Source of the DNA: JACZQZ01 sp046756945
Lineage (GTDB): Bacteria; Pseudomonadota; Alphaproteobacteria; Rhodospirillales; 2-02-FULL-58-16
Assembly: GCA_046756945.1 (NCBI GenBank)
Contig: JBHHXI010000139.1
Span: forward strand, 1-7,464
Reading direction: 5' to 3'
Length of the DNA: 7,464 nt
Positions 6,861-7,464 of the stretch are shown in pieces (within the stretch, counting starts at the first letter, position 1; the number at the start of each line of letters is the position of its first letter). The notes below the pieces were generated by a model. That model was not told the DNA's origin, searched no databases, and saw only the letters and a program-made list of their open reading frames with translations. The translations under genes and the position numbers were made by a program.

Positions 6861-7361
6861 TCATTTCCGGTCCAGCGCGCAGATGACCAGGTGCACCCGC
6901 TCCTTCCTGCTGGCGTTGATGGCGGTGTGGGTTTTGCGGGCGTCCATTTCGTAAAGGTAGCCGTCGGCGGGTATGTGACACAGCGTTCCCGTGTCGCCTT
7001 CCTTGAACATGATGTAGCAATCGGGGTTGGTCGTGATGGCGTAGTGATAGCGCAGCGACGAATCGGCGTGAATGGAGAGGCAGCTTTTCGGCGCCATCCG
7101 CATGAGCCGCGTCCGGCCATAGGGAAAGGGCAGATTTTTTAGCAGCTCCTCGACCACGGTGCCGCGAAACTCCGGATTGATGACGGTGTAGTCCGAATCC
7201 CTGGCGCCGTCGGGCAGCCAGCCGATGTCGTGCAGGCGGTCTTCCGAGTCCGCGCGGCAGGTCACGGACAGCTGGGCGTGGCCGTCGAACAGCGGATACA
7301 CGCGTTCCAGGACAGCGCGCATGGCGTCCACGTCCGCATGGGTGCCGGTCCGGCGGATCAT
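6861..7361 (-). CDS. Aspartyl/asparaginyl beta-hydroxylase-like Fe(II)/2-oxoglutarate oxygenase (166 aa)
   Basis: This is likely a small cytoplasmic non-heme iron oxygenase that hydroxylates an amino-acid side chain, free or in a peptide, using O2 and 2-oxoglutarate. The double-stranded beta-helix landmarks of the AspH family are in order: RLMRMAPKSCLSIHAD with H98 and D100 as metal ligands, RYH (R104, H106) on the next strand, the distal ligand H145 in THTAIN, and R155 in ERVHLV to bind the 2-oxoglutarate carboxylate. The spacing from first to distal histidine (47) and from distal histidine to arginine (10) closely matches mammalian AspH. AspH has glycine in place of the metal-binding aspartate, whereas this protein keeps a full H-x-D...H triad. 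The residues before 75 are not recognised. ATG 7361 is the only start before an in-frame stop at 7382-7380. No good Shine-Dalgarno is close; AGGAGG at 7398-7393 is 31 bases away. The substrate is unknown. Confidence 0.85.
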   Translation of the reverse strand: MIRRTGTHADVDAMRAVLERVYPLFDGHAQLSVTCRADSEDRLHDIGWLPDGARDSDYTVINPEFRGTVVEELLKNLPFPYGRTRLMRMAPKSCLSIHADSSLRYHYAITTNPDCYIMFKEGDTGTLCHIPADGYLYEMDARKTHTAINASRKERVHLVICALDRK

Positions 7362-7464
7362 CGCCGCACCGCGAACGGTTCAATAATCGTCGCCTCCTCG
7401 CTATGTGCCGCCACCGTACCGCGGCGGCGGTCATTGTGCACAGCCCCGATTTCCCGGTCAAACG
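7358..7464 (-). CDS. Possible C-terminal end of an upstream gene, cut by the right edge
   Basis: On the minus strand a frame is open from the window edge for 34 codons and ends in TGA at 7360-7358. This stop overlaps the oxygenase ATG (ATGA), the same coupling seen between the two permeases. The peptide ends EEATIIEPFAVRR, a plausible protein tail, but no family can be recognised. If real, the oxygenase is the second gene of an operon, which would explain its poor ribosome-binding site. The frame is short, so chance is a real possibility. It competes with the promoter reading at 7433-7461. Confidence 0.3.
   Translation of the reverse strand, partial: FDREIGAVHNDRRRGTVAAHSEEATIIEPFAVRR
7433..7461 (-). 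promoter_or_regulatory. Candidate sigma70-type promoter upstream of the oxygenase gene
   Basis: On the minus strand TTGACC (7461-7456, five of six matches to TTGACA) is separated by exactly 17 bases from CACAAT (7438-7433, four of six matches to TATAAT). Transcription would start near 7426 and give a leader of about 65 bases. That leader would contain most of a GCCGCC/GGCGGC inverted repeat (7407-7428) and an AGGAGG at 7398-7393. The match is decent but single-sequence promoter calls are unreliable, and the region may instead be coding. Confidence 0.3.

Noticed and set aside
6841..7461. Minus-strand open frame of 206 codons overlapping the oxygenase
   Set aside because: It is Arg/His-rich, has no domain and is out of frame with the gene that carries the intact oxygenase motifs.

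Overview
The window looks like chromosomal DNA from a GC-rich Gram-negative bacterium. An alphaproteobacterium is most likely, inferred from the base composition and from the style of the transporter proteins; there is no rRNA or other marker to confirm this. I see no tRNA, rRNA, CRISPR array, insertion sequence or phage gene.

Region 1 (about 120-6194, minus strand) is a complete peptide/opine/nickel (Opp/Dpp/Yej-type) ABC importer operon. In transcription order it holds a single-chain ATPase with two fused nucleotide-binding domains (6194 to 4302, GTG start), a periplasmic family 5 solute-binding protein with a signal peptide (4297 to 2384), a DppB-like permease (2293 to 1295) and a DppC-like permease (1298 to 120). 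The genes are tightly packed: 4 bp lies between ATPase and binding protein, and the two permeases overlap by ATGA. The only real gap, 90 bp between binding protein and permeases, holds a strong 7-bp GC hairpin. The binding protein would capture a peptide-like solute in the periplasm, the permeases form the channel, and the fused ATPase supplies both ATP sites. The substrate cannot be read from the sequence.

Region 2 (6195-6336) is a divergent intergenic region with several small palindromes but no convincing promoter.

Region 3 (6337-7464) holds two small enzyme genes facing each other. One is a plus-strand GNAT-like N-acetyltransferase (6337-6792). The other is a minus-strand aspartyl/asparaginyl beta-hydroxylase-type Fe(II)/2-oxoglutarate oxygenase (7361 to 6861) with all expected metal and co-substrate residues. 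Upstream of the oxygenase the sequence supports two competing readings: a sigma70-like promoter, or the tail of another gene whose stop codon overlaps the oxygenase start.

The left 119 bases contain no firm gene. A reading frame starting at 69 and running off the edge on the minus strand could be the next gene of the operon. Nothing in the window proves a new biological system. The least explained parts are the oxygenase/acetyltransferase pair and the loop insertion in the second permease.
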